This document shows, in pieces, positions 51,867 through 61,384 of a stretch of DNA of 64,000 nucleotides. The notes below the pieces were generated by a model, which saw nothing but the letters and a program-made list of their open reading frames with translations, searched no databases and was not told where the DNA came from. How positions within the stretch are numbered: position 1 is the first letter of the stretch; each line of letters starts with the position of its first letter. The translations under genes and the position numbers were made by a program. Source of the DNA: Pontibacter oryzae (GTDB taxonomy: Bacteria; Bacteroidota; Bacteroidia; Cytophagales; Hymenobacteraceae); the NCBI RefSeq assembly GCF_003576375.1, contig NZ_QWGE01000004.1, forward strand, positions 372,001 to 436,000. The letters are read 5' to 3'.

Positions 51867-53709
51867 TTCCGTTTTCCTCGTCCTGAGCCAGGCGCTGCTG
51901 CACTGCCGCAAGCAAAGATTTCATGTCACAGCCATCAAATATGAAGTCATTATAGCCATTGGCCACCATCTCTTCCTTCATGTGCTGTGGGTCATCGGCA
52001 AGTATAATTGTTGGCTTGGCGTGATGGTTGCGCAACCTTGGGCCAAACTCATGGGCAAAGGCTGCTTCCGAGGCAGCCACAATAATTACTTCGGCAGCAG
52101 TACTCGTTAACTTATCAGAGGCTTCCTCTACCGTGCTAAAGCGATGCTGCTCCGTTTCGAAACCTGCACAACTAAAGAACTCTTGAGCAAAAGTGGCGTT
52201 AATATGGCGCTTCTCAATGTCGCCGATCTGGGCAACAATGGCCTTTGGCTTGCGGCTACGCTTTCGCAGGTGCAGTTCGGTGGCCATGCGCATCACTTCC
52301 GTTGGGTAGGCGGCACGAGTCGTGTCAAAGTCAGCGCTTTGGATTAACTCCTCCGGGTCAAAACTGATACCTTCTTTAGGGTTCGGATACTTGTTGGTGC
52401 CAACCAAAACGTCGTGGCCGTTAGCTATGTTCTTAAACTTCTGGCGGCTTACTTCGGTAATGGAGCCAAGTATAAATCCGCTATCGTAAGCGTTCTCAAA
52501 TCCGGCTTTTTCTTCAACCTCCTTAAACAACTCCCAGGCCTTTTGCGCCAGTGCATTCGTGAGCGATTCCAGGTAATAAGAGCCAGCGGCCGGGTCAATG
52601 GCCTTATCCAGGTATGCCTCTTCCTTCAGGATGGTGGATACGTTGCGGGCAATGCGCTCCGAGAACTCATCCGAGGCCTTAAACGTGCTATCAAAAGGCG
52701 ACACAGTCAGCGAATCGCAGCCGGCAATTACAGCAGCCATCGCCTCGGTGGTGGTGCGCAGCATGTTCACGTAGGGGTCCAGGGTGGTTTGGTACCAGCT
52801 GGAGGTGGCGCTATGGATGCGCAGTTTGGCAGCCAGCGCCGGCTCGGCCTGATAGGCCTCCACCACGGCAGACCACAACAGGCGCAGCGCACGCAGCTTG
52901 GCAATCTCAAAGAAGTAATTGGTGCCCGATGCCACCGTAAACTGCATGTTGCGCAGCACCGACTCCAGCGATTCCCCAGCAGTAGTCAGGCGGTCAGTGT
53001 AGGCTAGTGTAGCGCTCAGGGTATAAGCAATCTCTTGCACCACAGATGCCCCGATATTGCTAAAGTTGGAGCCGTTAACGGTAACGCCGTAGAACTCCGG
53101 ACTATCCTTCGTCAGGTCAAGTATGGAAACGATCTCTTTGCTTTCTTCCTCGGTCAGCTTCCCTTTCCCCGTCATGGGGTCATAGTGCAAGAAGCCTTTC
53201 AGGTTGCGGTGCGATACCTGCTGCTGCTCGAGTTGCTGGTAAAGTCGCTTCAAAAATGCTTTCGGCTGAGAGGCTACGGTGTAACTGATGCTATACTTGC
53301 CCAAAGCAATATGCTCTGCCAGATAGGCTACATCAAACTGGTCCGGCTGTTTTACCACGAAGTGGATACCATCGGCGCCGCGTTGCAGGGCGTCGGCAGC
53401 TTTATCGATGGCAGGCTTGCCATCTGCTTCGGCGTTTATCTGCTGCACGTTCTGCCACAGGTTATTGCCGGTTTTGTTGCCACGCATAAACGGGAAGTCG
53501 CCGGGCTTTTGCTGCAGAAAAGGCAGGTTGGCAATATCTTCCTGTGCATAATATGGCTTTATGTCGATGCCTTCGTAGGTATGCCAGGTAAGGTTTTCCA
53601 GAGGCGTTTCCCGCAGGTCTTTGCGTGCTTTCTGCTCCCACTCAGTGGCTGTGGCAGGGGTGAACGCTGCAAACAGGCGCTGTTGGTTATGCTGCTCGTC
53701 AGTCATCAT
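51859..53709 (-). CDS. mutA: Methylmalonyl-CoA mutase, small subunit
   Basis: 616 residues. Non-catalytic partner of MutB: the TIM-barrel part is recognisable (HSATSSWYQTTLDPYVNMLR; FSERIARNVSTILKEEAYLD), but the C-terminal B12 domain has IGDIEKRHINATFAQEF instead of DxHxxG, so it does not bind cobalamin, as expected for MutA. First gene of mutA-NTF2-mutB. The heterodimeric type fits Bacteroidota. Confidence 0.95.
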   Translation of the reverse strand: MMTDEQHNQQRLFAAFTPATATEWEQKARKDLRETPLENLTWHTYEGIDIKPYYAQEDIANLPFLQQKPGDFPFMRGNKTGNNLWQNVQQINAEADGKPAIDKAADALQRGADGIHFVVKQPDQFDVAYLAEHIALGKYSISYTVASQPKAFLKRLYQQLEQQQVSHRNLKGFLHYDPMTGKGKLTEEESKEIVSILDLTKDSPEFYGVTVNGSNFSNIGASVVQEIAYTLSATLAYTDRLTTAGESLESVLRNMQFTVASGTNYFFEIAKLRALRLLWSAVVEAYQAEPALAAKLRIHSATSSWYQTTLDPYVNMLRTTTEAMAAVIAGCDSLTVSPFDSTFKASDEFSERIARNVSTILKEEAYLDKAIDPAAGSYYLESLTNALAQKAWELFKEVEEKAGFENAYDSGFILGSITEVSRQKFKNIANGHDVLVGTNKYPNPKEGISFDPEELIQSADFDTTRAAYPTEVMRMATELHLRKRSRKPKAIVAQIGDIEKRHINATFAQEFFSCAGFETEQHRFSTVEEASDKLTSTAAEVIIVAASEAAFAHEFGPRLRNHHAKPTIILADDPQHMKEEMVANGYNDFIFDGCDMKSLLAAVQQRLAQDEENGNA

Positions 53710-53797
53710 GCTTTTTGTTCTAATTTCCTGTAAAGATAGACTTTTATACTTTACGACATAACCCCAAGCAGGTGTGATATCGGCTGGTTTTCATACT

Positions 53798-54178
53798 TTA
53801 ATCGATGCGCTCCATGTAAGCCTGGTACACCCAGTAGCCAATCAGCAACCATACTATAACCACCACGCCAGCCATTACATAGTTGGGTTTTCGTTCGTGT
53901 ATCTGTGCCTTGGCCTTGCGGCGATAATACTGCAGCAGTGGCTCCGGCACCAATTTAATGGATAGCCAGATGCCAAGTGGCACCAGTACCATGTCATCCA
54001 GGTAACCAATAATAGGTATAAAGTCCGGTATCAGGTCGATAGGACTGAAGGCGTACGCCACTGTTACCAGAATCATTACCTTGGCCGCAAAGGGCATCCG
54101 GGGGTCTTTGGAGGCGAGGTATAACGTATAAATATCCTCTTTCAGGCGCTGCACAAATTCTTTCCATTTTCGAAGCAT
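53798..54178 (-). CDS. DUF1232 (YkvA-type) small membrane protein
   Basis: 126 residues from the ATG at 54178; a longer frame from 54283 is less likely. The family signature is VTVAYAFSPIDLIPDFIPII followed by GYLDDMVLVPLG. A second membrane helix comes near the end (VMAGVVVIVWLLIGYWVY). Role of the family unknown. Divergent from the M20 gene. Confidence 0.85.
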   Translation of the reverse strand: MLRKWKEFVQRLKEDIYTLYLASKDPRMPFAAKVMILVTVAYAFSPIDLIPDFIPIIGYLDDMVLVPLGIWLSIKLVPEPLLQYYRRKAKAQIHERKPNYVMAGVVVIVWLLIGYWVYQAYMERID

Positions 54179-54288
54179 GCTAGGTTGTACGGGATAAAAG
54201 CGCTGCAAGTAAACTATGAATGCGCGGGCTGGCAGGTAAATACCCGTAAAAGCTGTATATTCATACTTCACCTTAAAGCGCATGCATC

Positions 54289-55617
54289 ATGAAACCAACC
54301 AAATCAATACATAAGAAAACTATACTTGCCATACTTGGGCTGGGCTTGCTGGCCGCGCCGGGCATGGCGCAAAACACAAAACTGCTGGCCAAAGCCGATA
54401 ACCTGGCCGACAAAGTTGAGCCGCAAGTTGTAGAATGGCGCCGCCATTTCCATGAGCACCCGGAGCTAAGCAACCGCGAGACAGAAACCGCCGCACGCAT
54501 TGCCGCAGAGCTCAAGAAAATGGGCATAGAGGTAGAAACCGGCGTGGCTAAAACAGGTGTGGTTGGTATTCTGAAAGGCGGCAAGCCCGGCCCGGTGGTG
54601 GCCCTGCGCGCCGATATCGATGGCTTGCCTGTAACCGAGCGTGCCGATATTCCCTTCGCCTCCAAAGCCAAAGGCGTTTACAACGGCAACGAGGTAGGCG
54701 TAATGCATGCCTGCGGCCACGACACGCATATTGCCATGCTGCTGGGCGCGGCCGAGGTGCTATCAAGTATGAAAAAGGAGTTGCCGGGCACCGTGAAGTT
54801 CATTTTCCAGCCTGCCGAAGAAGGCGCCCCAGCCGGTGAGGAAGGCGGCGCTTCGCTGATGGTGAAAGAGGGCGTGCTAACGAAAGGGCCAAAGCCTGAA
54901 GTGATTTTCGGGCTGCACATTAACTCACAAACCGAAGTAGGCACGGTAAAGTACAGGCCAAACGGCATCATGGCAGGCTCCGATGTGTTCCGTATCAAGG
55001 TGAAGGGCAAGCAGGTGCATGGCGCCAGCCCGTGGGCCGGCGTAGACCCTATTGTGGTGTCTTCGCAGATCATTTATGGTTTGCAAACCATCATAAGTCG
55101 GCAAACGGAGCTTACCGAGGATGCCGCTGTGGTAACGGTGGGCATGATTCACGGCGGCGTGCGCAACAACATCATCCCGGAAGAGGTGGAGATGGAAGGC
55201 ACCATTAGGACGCTGAACACGGAGATGCAGCAGAAGATACACGAGAAGATCAGGCGTACGGCCACCAGCATTGCCGAAAGCGCAGGCGCCACCGCAGAGG
55301 TATCCATCCGGCAGAGCGCCCCGGTAACTTTCAACAACCCGGACCTGATGGCGAAAATGCTGCCAACCCTGCAGGCCACAGCAGGCAAGGACAAGGTGGT
55401 GCACATGAAAGCCGTAACCGGAGCCGAGGATTTTTCTTACTACCAGAAAGAGATCCCGGGGCTTTACCTGTTTGTGGGTGGTATGGCCAAAGGGCAGGAC
55501 CCTGCTACAGCACCCGCGCACCACACCCCGGATTTTAAAATAGACGAAAGCGGCATGAAGCTAGGCGTAAGAACGCTTACCAACCTGACGCTGGATTATA
55601 TGAGCAGTAAGAAGTAA
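54289..55617 (+). CDS. Secreted M20-family amidohydrolase
   Basis: 442 residues with a signal peptide (TILAILGLGLLAAPGMA). Di-metal peptidase fold of the IAA-amino-acid/N-acyl-amino-acid hydrolase group. ADIDGLPVTERADIPF at about 109-124, MHACGHDTH at 139-147, QPAEEGAPAGEEGG near 184-197, GLHI and a terminal APAHHTPDF. Would release acyl groups from amino acids in the periplasm. A pair of ATA-CTT codon pairs near the start reflect the heptamer. Confidence 0.93.
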   Translation: MKPTKSIHKKTILAILGLGLLAAPGMAQNTKLLAKADNLADKVEPQVVEWRRHFHEHPELSNRETETAARIAAELKKMGIEVETGVAKTGVVGILKGGKPGPVVALRADIDGLPVTERADIPFASKAKGVYNGNEVGVMHACGHDTHIAMLLGAAEVLSSMKKELPGTVKFIFQPAEEGAPAGEEGGASLMVKEGVLTKGPKPEVIFGLHINSQTEVGTVKYRPNGIMAGSDVFRIKVKGKQVHGASPWAGVDPIVVSSQIIYGLQTIISRQTELTEDAAVVTVGMIHGGVRNNIIPEEVEMEGTIRTLNTEMQQKIHEKIRRTATSIAESAGATAEVSIRQSAPVTFNNPDLMAKMLPTLQATAGKDKVVHMKAVTGAEDFSYYQKEIPGLYLFVGGMAKGQDPATAPAHHTPDFKIDESGMKLGVRTLTNLTLDYMSSKK

Positions 55618-55624
55618 GCATACT

Positions 55625-56416
55625 TTAAAGGGAATTATAATAAGATACCAATTTTACTAAATCAGTTGGTGAGGAGAAGTCAATTCGGTTAGCTTTTATA
55701 AAATCATCTATTATTTTTCCTTTGCTGCTGAAGTGATATAAATTTTTTTTCTTTCGTTTACTTACTTCTAAAAGTTCAGGATGGTCCAATTTCCTTAAAT
55801 AATAGGTTACCTTTTTAATTATGCGGTCTTGCTTATCACCGGCGTTTAGGGCAACATTATAGCTTGCATGTAATATTTCAGCTTCAGTTTTTCTATAAAG
55901 ACTCATTGTGTCGTCATTTATTAGCACTTCTAGGAAACCATTAGCGCTTTGCCCATCTATGATAAATCCAGCGTTAGTTGAGTTGATGAAAAACCTATCT
56001 GGCTTTTGAGGTGTTTTCAGAGAGAATGCATTTACTGTACTGCTATTGATTACTTTTATATTATCGAGGCTTTCTTCTTGAGAATCACCGGTTTTTATCA
56101 AAAACTGGTGATTCTCTAAATCATATTTCAGATAATCTGTCTCAAGCAGCCTGTTTAGGGTAATAAACAGGCTGCCTTTGGCCCATTCCTCATTTAAATA
56201 AGTAGACCCTAAAACTTTTGGTTGTTCTATTTCTAAGGCATCTGTGCCCACAGTTCTATACTCTCCATACCCAGTACCTACGTTTGTGGTCAACTCTCCA
56301 ACATAAGTTGGCATGGAGCTAGCAGTTTTCCCAGAGAGTGTCGATTGAGCAAGTAAATCTACAGAGTTGCAAAGGCAAAAACACAAAAGCATTTGAACGA
56401 ATAACAATTTTCTCAT
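55625..56416 (-). CDS. Secreted protein of unknown function, AT-rich
   Basis: 263 residues, signal peptide LLFVQMLLCFCLCNSVDLLA. The body is predicted mostly beta with a basic patch (EVSKRKKKNLYHF) and a C-terminal helix (DDFIKANRIDFSSPTDLV). No recognised family. The gene is visibly more AT-rich than its neighbours and contains no copy of the AAGTATA heptamer, in keeping with recent arrival or relaxed selection. Convergent with the M20 gene, whose stop is only 7 bases away. Confidence 0.7.
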   Translation of the reverse strand: MRKLLFVQMLLCFCLCNSVDLLAQSTLSGKTASSMPTYVGELTTNVGTGYGEYRTVGTDALEIEQPKVLGSTYLNEEWAKGSLFITLNRLLETDYLKYDLENHQFLIKTGDSQEESLDNIKVINSSTVNAFSLKTPQKPDRFFINSTNAGFIIDGQSANGFLEVLINDDTMSLYRKTEAEILHASYNVALNAGDKQDRIIKKVTYYLRKLDHPELLEVSKRKKKNLYHFSSKGKIIDDFIKANRIDFSSPTDLVKLVSYYNSL

Positions 56417-56492
56417 AATTATGATGAGTTATTTACAAATATAAGGTAATCATTTTTCCGGCTTAAATCAAAGTATCGACTGCAGCTTGGCT

Positions 56493-57887
56493 TTACCTCA
56501 CAATCAACCGGCCCGTGCCTACAGGTTTTTGGCGGCTGGAAATAGTGTATAAGTATAAACCGCTGGCCAGTTGGGGCGGCTTTACAAAGTGGTTTCGGCC
56601 AGGTTTAAGCGACAGCACCTGAATGGCTTTGCCAGTGGCATCGCGCAACTGCAGGTGCATATCAGGCATGTCGGGAGCCTCTATCATAAACTTATCCGCA
56701 GTGGGGTTAGGGTAAAGTATGAAACCAGCCTTGGCTAAGTCGCCCTCGGAGGAGGCGGGCTGTTGCTCCCCAACCAGTACATAGGTAAATGCCCAGTTAT
56801 CTTCTATTGCATAATTATACTTGTAATCGGAGAGTACATTTGATCTGCCCCTTAGCCCAATAAGGTATGGTTGCGATCTTTTCAGGGCATCGGTGGGGGT
56901 GAAGCGCAGCGTGAGCGCGTAGCCATCCACAGTGTCCCGTGCAGTCAGCGAAGTAGGGGAGAGGTTCAAGGTATCTAGCTCGGAAAACTGCCGCGTGCTT
57001 AAGGTAAGTGCTGGGTTAATGCCTTTGCGTAAGTAGTACTCCAGTTTTAGTGGCTGGTTTGGCCTGGCAAGCACAGAGCCATCACTGTTTAGGGTTAAGC
57101 GGTTTTTATTAAGCCAAACCATCTCCGGCTGTTCTTCCGGGTCCAACACAAACAGGTTAATGTATACAAGCGTGGAGCCCATTACCTGGCCATCGCGCTT
57201 TTCGGTAACCTCCAGGGCGATTACGTATTGGCCTTTTGTGCCTGGGTTTTTCCAGCGTAGTTCCCCGAACTGATCGACTGTCAGCCCATCCGGGAATTGG
57301 TAGCCAGGCACATATGTGATTGCGCCGTCAGGCCTTCGGTACTTAGGTGGCACCAGGTCATATATCAGTTCATCCCCATCGGCATCGTAAGCAAGCAGGT
57401 TGTAAGAAAACGGCACCCCTGGGCGCGGCGATAAAATCGGTACTCCTGCAAGCTGGGCACTGTGCATGTTTTTGTACAGAGGGTCTACTTTTACAATAGT
57501 GTACACATTCAGACTTATCTGATTTGATGGAGGGGGGATGTTAAGGATGTTCGCATTCAGGTTTTCGCCTATCCAGTATACCGTATAGTTGCCGGCATTA
57601 AGGTAGGTATAGCTCCATTTATATATTTCCTTATCATATGTCCTACTATAGCGGGTCACGCTGTTTCGGACTACATTTACTCTGTTGCCATCGCCCATAT
57701 ACATGTATCCTTCCGGGTCTTCGACAGATGAGTAATGGTTGGTATAGAGGGTAAAAACAAAGTTAAACTTGTTTGGATTTTGCGTATCGCGGGTATAACT
57801 GATGTAACCGCTGTGCAAGTGCGTGGCCTGCACCAGAAACGGCAGCAAGAGTACCGCTAAGATGCTGATAGTTAGTTTTGTTTTCAT
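56493..57887 (-). CDS. T9SS type A-sorted cell-surface protein
   Basis: 464 residues with signal ISILAVLLLPFLVQA. Central Ig/cadherin-type beta domains (YDADGDELIYDL; FPDGLTVDQFGELRW) recall gliding-surface proteins. The last 75 residues (FILYPNPTADKFMIEAP, then GLYLYTISSRQKPVGTGRLI) are the T9SS C-terminal sorting domain, which takes the protein across the outer membrane and anchors it. No T9SS machinery gene is in the window. Ligand unknown. Confidence 0.92.
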   Translation of the reverse strand: MKTKLTISILAVLLLPFLVQATHLHSGYISYTRDTQNPNKFNFVFTLYTNHYSSVEDPEGYMYMGDGNRVNVVRNSVTRYSRTYDKEIYKWSYTYLNAGNYTVYWIGENLNANILNIPPPSNQISLNVYTIVKVDPLYKNMHSAQLAGVPILSPRPGVPFSYNLLAYDADGDELIYDLVPPKYRRPDGAITYVPGYQFPDGLTVDQFGELRWKNPGTKGQYVIALEVTEKRDGQVMGSTLVYINLFVLDPEEQPEMVWLNKNRLTLNSDGSVLARPNQPLKLEYYLRKGINPALTLSTRQFSELDTLNLSPTSLTARDTVDGYALTLRFTPTDALKRSQPYLIGLRGRSNVLSDYKYNYAIEDNWAFTYVLVGEQQPASSEGDLAKAGFILYPNPTADKFMIEAPDMPDMHLQLRDATGKAIQVLSLKPGRNHFVKPPQLASGLYLYTISSRQKPVGTGRLIVR

Positions 57888-58018
57888 AAGGTATAAGGTA
57901 AGCGTGGAGGGATTGAAAATACATATTTAAAACGAAATAAAACTAAGCGGTATTTGAATTTTTTAATAATTTTTTGAGGCTGAGGTGCTATGCCTGCCGC
58001 AAGCAGAACCATAGCCGC

Positions 58019-58049
58019 TTGGTTGGTGTTGGGGAGGCTGGTAACTTTG
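58019..58049 (+). promoter_or_regulatory. Bacteroidota-type promoter for the 5'-nucleotidase pair
   Basis: -33 TTGG at 58019-58022 and -7 TAACTTTG at 58042-58049, with about 19-20 bases between them, fit TTG-N17-23-TAnnTTTG. It is the only site in the window where I can see both halves. Start codon 24 bases later. Confidence 0.65.
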
Positions 58050-58072
58050 AGTCCAGATTCTGAAAACCTGAT

Positions 58073-58828
58073 ATGCGAGTACAATTCACGAAAGCCATAC
58101 CAGCTCTGCTGCTGGCGTTAAGCCTTGCCGGTTGCCAGCGCGCATGGCACGCGTCACCCTCCCTAAGCACCACCGATGTGCCCGTGGATACCACCATCAC
58201 CGCTGACCCTAAACTGGAGGTGCAGATTGCCCCGTACAGGCAGCAGGTTACCGACAGGATGTCTGAAGTGGTGGGCACAGCGCCCGCAGCCCTGAACAAG
58301 GGAAATTACGAGTCGGCGCTGGGCAATTTTGTGGTGGACTTGCAGCTTGCTCAAAGCGAGCCGCTGTACGGCCAGCCAATAGACCTTTCGCTGACCACCA
58401 ACGGGGGCCTGCGCGTGCCGCTACCTCAGGGAGAAATTACTACGGGTAATATATTTGAGCTGATGCCTTTCGAGAATGAGCTGGTCGTGCTTACGCTGAA
58501 AGGTGAAACCGTAAAGCAACTCTTTGACTATGCCACAACAAGGAAAGACGCCCCGATCGGGAATGCAACCTATACTGTACAGCAGGGCAAGGCAAGCAAC
58601 ATCCGCATCAAGGGCAAGCCGCTGCAGCTGGATAAAACCTATACCCTGGTTACCTCTAACTACCTTGCCAGCGGCGGCGATGACCTGAAGCTGCTGAAAG
58701 ACGCGGTAAAGTATGAAAACGTGGGCCTGCTGCTCCGCGATGCCATCCTCAACCAGATCAGGCAACTAACAGCCGCTGGAAAACCCGTAACAGCCAAAAC
58801 CGGCGACCGCGTAACCATCCTCCCTTAA
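58073..58828 (+). CDS. Lipoprotein: 5'-nucleotidase C-terminal (substrate-binding) domain
   Basis: 251 residues. Lipobox ALSLAGC (Cys21). Family signature LTTNGGLRVPLPQGEITTGN with ELMPFENELVVLTLKGETVK and TSNYLASGGDDLKLL gives the substrate-holding domain of UshA-type 5'-nucleotidases. The metallophosphatase half is encoded separately, 12 bases downstream, so the usual single protein is split and in reversed gene order. Must pair with the next protein in the periplasm. Confidence 0.9.
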   Translation: MRVQFTKAIPALLLALSLAGCQRAWHASPSLSTTDVPVDTTITADPKLEVQIAPYRQQVTDRMSEVVGTAPAALNKGNYESALGNFVVDLQLAQSEPLYGQPIDLSLTTNGGLRVPLPQGEITTGNIFELMPFENELVVLTLKGETVKQLFDYATTRKDAPIGNATYTVQQGKASNIRIKGKPLQLDKTYTLVTSNYLASGGDDLKLLKDAVKYENVGLLLRDAILNQIRQLTAAGKPVTAKTGDRVTILP

Positions 58829-58840
58829 AGTATACACTAG

Positions 58841-59773
58841 ATGCAACGTAGAGATTTTCTGAAGACCACAGCACTTGGGGCGGCTGGTATAAGCCTGTTG
58901 GGCATGCCCTTTTCCGCAGAGGCAGCTCAAAGTATAAACCTCACCATTTTGCACACCAACGATCAGCACTCGCGCATCGACCCGTTCCCGAACGATGGCC
59001 GGCGCTACGGCGGCATGGGCGGCATGGCCCGGCGCGCCACGCTTATCGAACAAATCCGGAAAGAGGAGCCAAACGTGCTGCTGCTCGATGCCGGCGATAT
59101 CTGGCAGGGCACGCCATACTTTAATTTTTTTAAAGGAGAACTGGAGTATAAACTCATGAGCGAGATGAAGTATGATGCCGCTACCCTCGGCAACCACGAC
59201 TTCGATAACGGCCTGCAAGGTTTGGCACAGCAGTTGCCAAACGCAGGCTTCCCGTTCATTAGTGCAAACTATGATTTCAGTAAAACCATACTCAAAAACA
59301 GATTTGAGCCGTACAAGATTTTCGAGAAGCAGGGCGTGCGCATCGGCGTGTTTGGATTGGGTATTGAACTGGCTGGGCTTGTGAGCAAAAATAATTATGG
59401 CGAAACCGTATACCTGGACCCGATAGAAACTGCCCGCCAGATGGTGCAGGAGCTGCGCAACAACCAGCAGTGTAACTTAGTGATCTGCCTTTCACACTTG
59501 GGTTACAAATATGAGGACGGCAAGGTAGACGACGTAACACTGGCGCAGCAGGTAGATGGCATAGACCTTATTATTGGCGGGCACACGCATACCTTTATGG
59601 AGCAGCCGGAGGTTTTCAGGCATCCATCAGGCCACGAAACGCTTGTGAACCAGGTGGGTTGGTCGGGCATTTTCCTGGGCCGCATAGACTATAGCTTCAG
59701 TAAAAAGACAAAGAAAAAAACGGATGTGAGAACCGCCCTGCTGCCCGTAAACACACCTGTAACAACTTCGTGA
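58841..59773 (+). CDS. Metallophosphatase: 5'-nucleotidase N-terminal (catalytic) domain
   Basis: 310 residues. Starts MQRRDFLKTTALGAAGISLL, a twin-arginine signal. Two-metal phosphoesterase motifs: ILHTNDQHSRIDP (Asp, His), DAGDIWQGTPYF (Asp), LGNHDFDNG (Asn, His), CLSHLGY (His) and GGHTHTF (His pair). Acts with the preceding lipoprotein to hydrolyse nucleotides outside the cytoplasm. Short leader from the same promoter. Confidence 0.93.
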   Translation: MQRRDFLKTTALGAAGISLLGMPFSAEAAQSINLTILHTNDQHSRIDPFPNDGRRYGGMGGMARRATLIEQIRKEEPNVLLLDAGDIWQGTPYFNFFKGELEYKLMSEMKYDAATLGNHDFDNGLQGLAQQLPNAGFPFISANYDFSKTILKNRFEPYKIFEKQGVRIGVFGLGIELAGLVSKNNYGETVYLDPIETARQMVQELRNNQQCNLVICLSHLGYKYEDGKVDDVTLAQQVDGIDLIIGGHTHTFMEQPEVFRHPSGHETLVNQVGWSGIFLGRIDYSFSKKTKKKTDVRTALLPVNTPVTTS

Positions 59774-59878
59774 AAAAATAATTTTTTGTTTACAGATTAT
59801 TAAGCAAATTTGTAACCCCCTGCCGATAAAGGAGCCGTTTGTTACACCAAACAAATCTTATGAGTTTTGGAAAATTGG

Positions 59879-61303
59879 ATGATCAAAGACTGTTCAACCG
59901 TATGGAATAACTGTCTCCAGGTGATTAAGGAGAACATTGGCGAGCAAAGCTTTAAAACTTGGTTCGAGCCGATCAAACCTGTATCCCTGCGCGACAGCGT
60001 ATTGACCATACAAGTGCCTAGCCAGTTTTTTTACGAGTGGCTGGAGGAGCACTATGTGCAGCTTCTGAAAAAGGTCATTTACCAGGAACTCGGAAGCGAG
60101 GGCCGTTTGGAGTACTCTATTATTGTAGATAGAGGCAACGAAGTAAACAAACCGCAGACTGTAAACATACCTACCAAGAAGATACCACAAGCTGTGGTAA
60201 ATTCTTACCGCCCGGAGCAGAATTTCATTAAGAGCCCGTTCGAATCAAAGACGATCGACCGCAACTTCCTGAACTCACAGCTGAACCCGGCCTATACGTT
60301 TGAGAACTACATTGAGGGAGATTGCAACCGTTTGGCACGCTCGGCAGGTTATGCCGTGGCCAACAAACCCGGTACAACCTCTTTTAACCCGCTCATGATC
60401 TATGGCGGTGTTGGCCTTGGCAAAACACACTTGGTGCAGGCCATTGGCAACAACATTAAAAATAGCAACCCCGAAAAGTTTGTGCTGTACGTTTCCTCCG
60501 AGAAATTCGTGAACCAGTTCATCGAGTCCCTCAAGACAAACAACGTGCAGGATTTCGCTAACTTTTATCTGCTGGTTGATATCCTGATTATTGACGACGT
60601 GCAGTTTTTGAGCGGTAAGGAGAAAACGCAGGAGATGTTCTTCCATATCTTTAACCACCTGCACCAGTCGGGCAAGCAGATCGTGATGACCTCAGACTGC
60701 CCGCCACGCGACCTGAAAGGCTTAGAAGAGCGCTTGCTGTCCCGCTTTAAGTGGGGCCTCACCGCCGACCTGCAAAGCCCGGACTTCGAGACGCGCATGG
60801 CCATTATCCATAAAAAGATGCAGAGCGATGGTATTGATATTCCGGATAACGTAGTGGAGTACCTGGCCTACAGCGTAGACACCAACGTGCGTGAGCTGGA
60901 AGGCGTGCTGATCTCTCTGATCGCGCAGTCATCGCTGAACCGCAAAGAAATTGACTTGGAGCTTGCTAAGCAGGCCCTGAAGCATATTATTGAGGATGTT
61001 GAGACAGAGGTAAACCTCGACTTCATCCAGAAAACTGTAGCCGAGTACTTCCAGGTAAGCCTGGACTCGCTCAAAGCTAAAACCCGTAAGAAGGAGATAG
61101 TGACGGCACGCCAGGTGGCCATGTACTTCGCTAAGGAGTTTACCAGCCACTCGCTTAAGTCTATCGGCTACCACTTCGGCGGCCGCGACCACAGCACTGT
61201 GATCCACTCGGTACAAACCGTATCCGACCTGATCGACACAGACAAGAAATTCAAGGCCAGCATTCAGGAGCTTCAGAAGAAATTCAAATCCAAAGCAGGT
61301 TAA
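59879..61303 (+). CDS. dnaA: Chromosomal replication initiator protein DnaA
   Basis: 474 residues from the ATG at 59879 (MIKDCSTVWNNCLQVIKENI, the conserved start); a TTG 12 bases earlier is an alternative. AAA+ core: Walker A GGVGLGKTHLVQA, Walker B ILIIDDVQFLSG and the sensor II helix. The DNA-binding signature GRDHSTVIHSVQTV is at the C-terminus. Binds DnaA boxes to open oriC. I see no box cluster near the gene, so oriC is probably elsewhere. No AAGTATA copy inside the gene; two follow its stop. Confidence 0.96.
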   Translation: MIKDCSTVWNNCLQVIKENIGEQSFKTWFEPIKPVSLRDSVLTIQVPSQFFYEWLEEHYVQLLKKVIYQELGSEGRLEYSIIVDRGNEVNKPQTVNIPTKKIPQAVVNSYRPEQNFIKSPFESKTIDRNFLNSQLNPAYTFENYIEGDCNRLARSAGYAVANKPGTTSFNPLMIYGGVGLGKTHLVQAIGNNIKNSNPEKFVLYVSSEKFVNQFIESLKTNNVQDFANFYLLVDILIIDDVQFLSGKEKTQEMFFHIFNHLHQSGKQIVMTSDCPPRDLKGLEERLLSRFKWGLTADLQSPDFETRMAIIHKKMQSDGIDIPDNVVEYLAYSVDTNVRELEGVLISLIAQSSLNRKEIDLELAKQALKHIIEDVETEVNLDFIQKTVAEYFQVSLDSLKAKTRKKEIVTARQVAMYFAKEFTSHSLKSIGYHFGGRDHSTVIHSVQTVSDLIDTDKKFKASIQELQKKFKSKAG

Positions 61304-61318
61304 AAAGTATAAACAAGT

Positions 61319-61370
61319 ATAAAAACAGCGGCGGCCATACTTTGCAAAGTATGGCCGCCGCTGTTTTTAT
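61319..61370. terminator. dnaA terminator, perfect palindrome
   Basis: 26-base arms with no loop (left 61319-61344, right 61345-61370), beginning ATAAAAACAGCGGCGG and containing CATACTTTGCAAAGTATG at the centre. The flanks carry two AAGTATA copies. Serves convergent dnaA and the next gene. Confidence 0.92.
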
Positions 61371-61384
61371 GGTTAAGAAAGAAG

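Noticed and set aside
59859-59909. Sixteen-codon ATG frame overlapping the dnaA start
   Set aside because: Too short and without evidence of translation; probably chance, although a regulatory upstream peptide cannot be fully excluded.
59774-61303. Chromosomal origin beside dnaA
   Set aside because: No DnaA-box cluster or AT-rich unwinding element could be seen.
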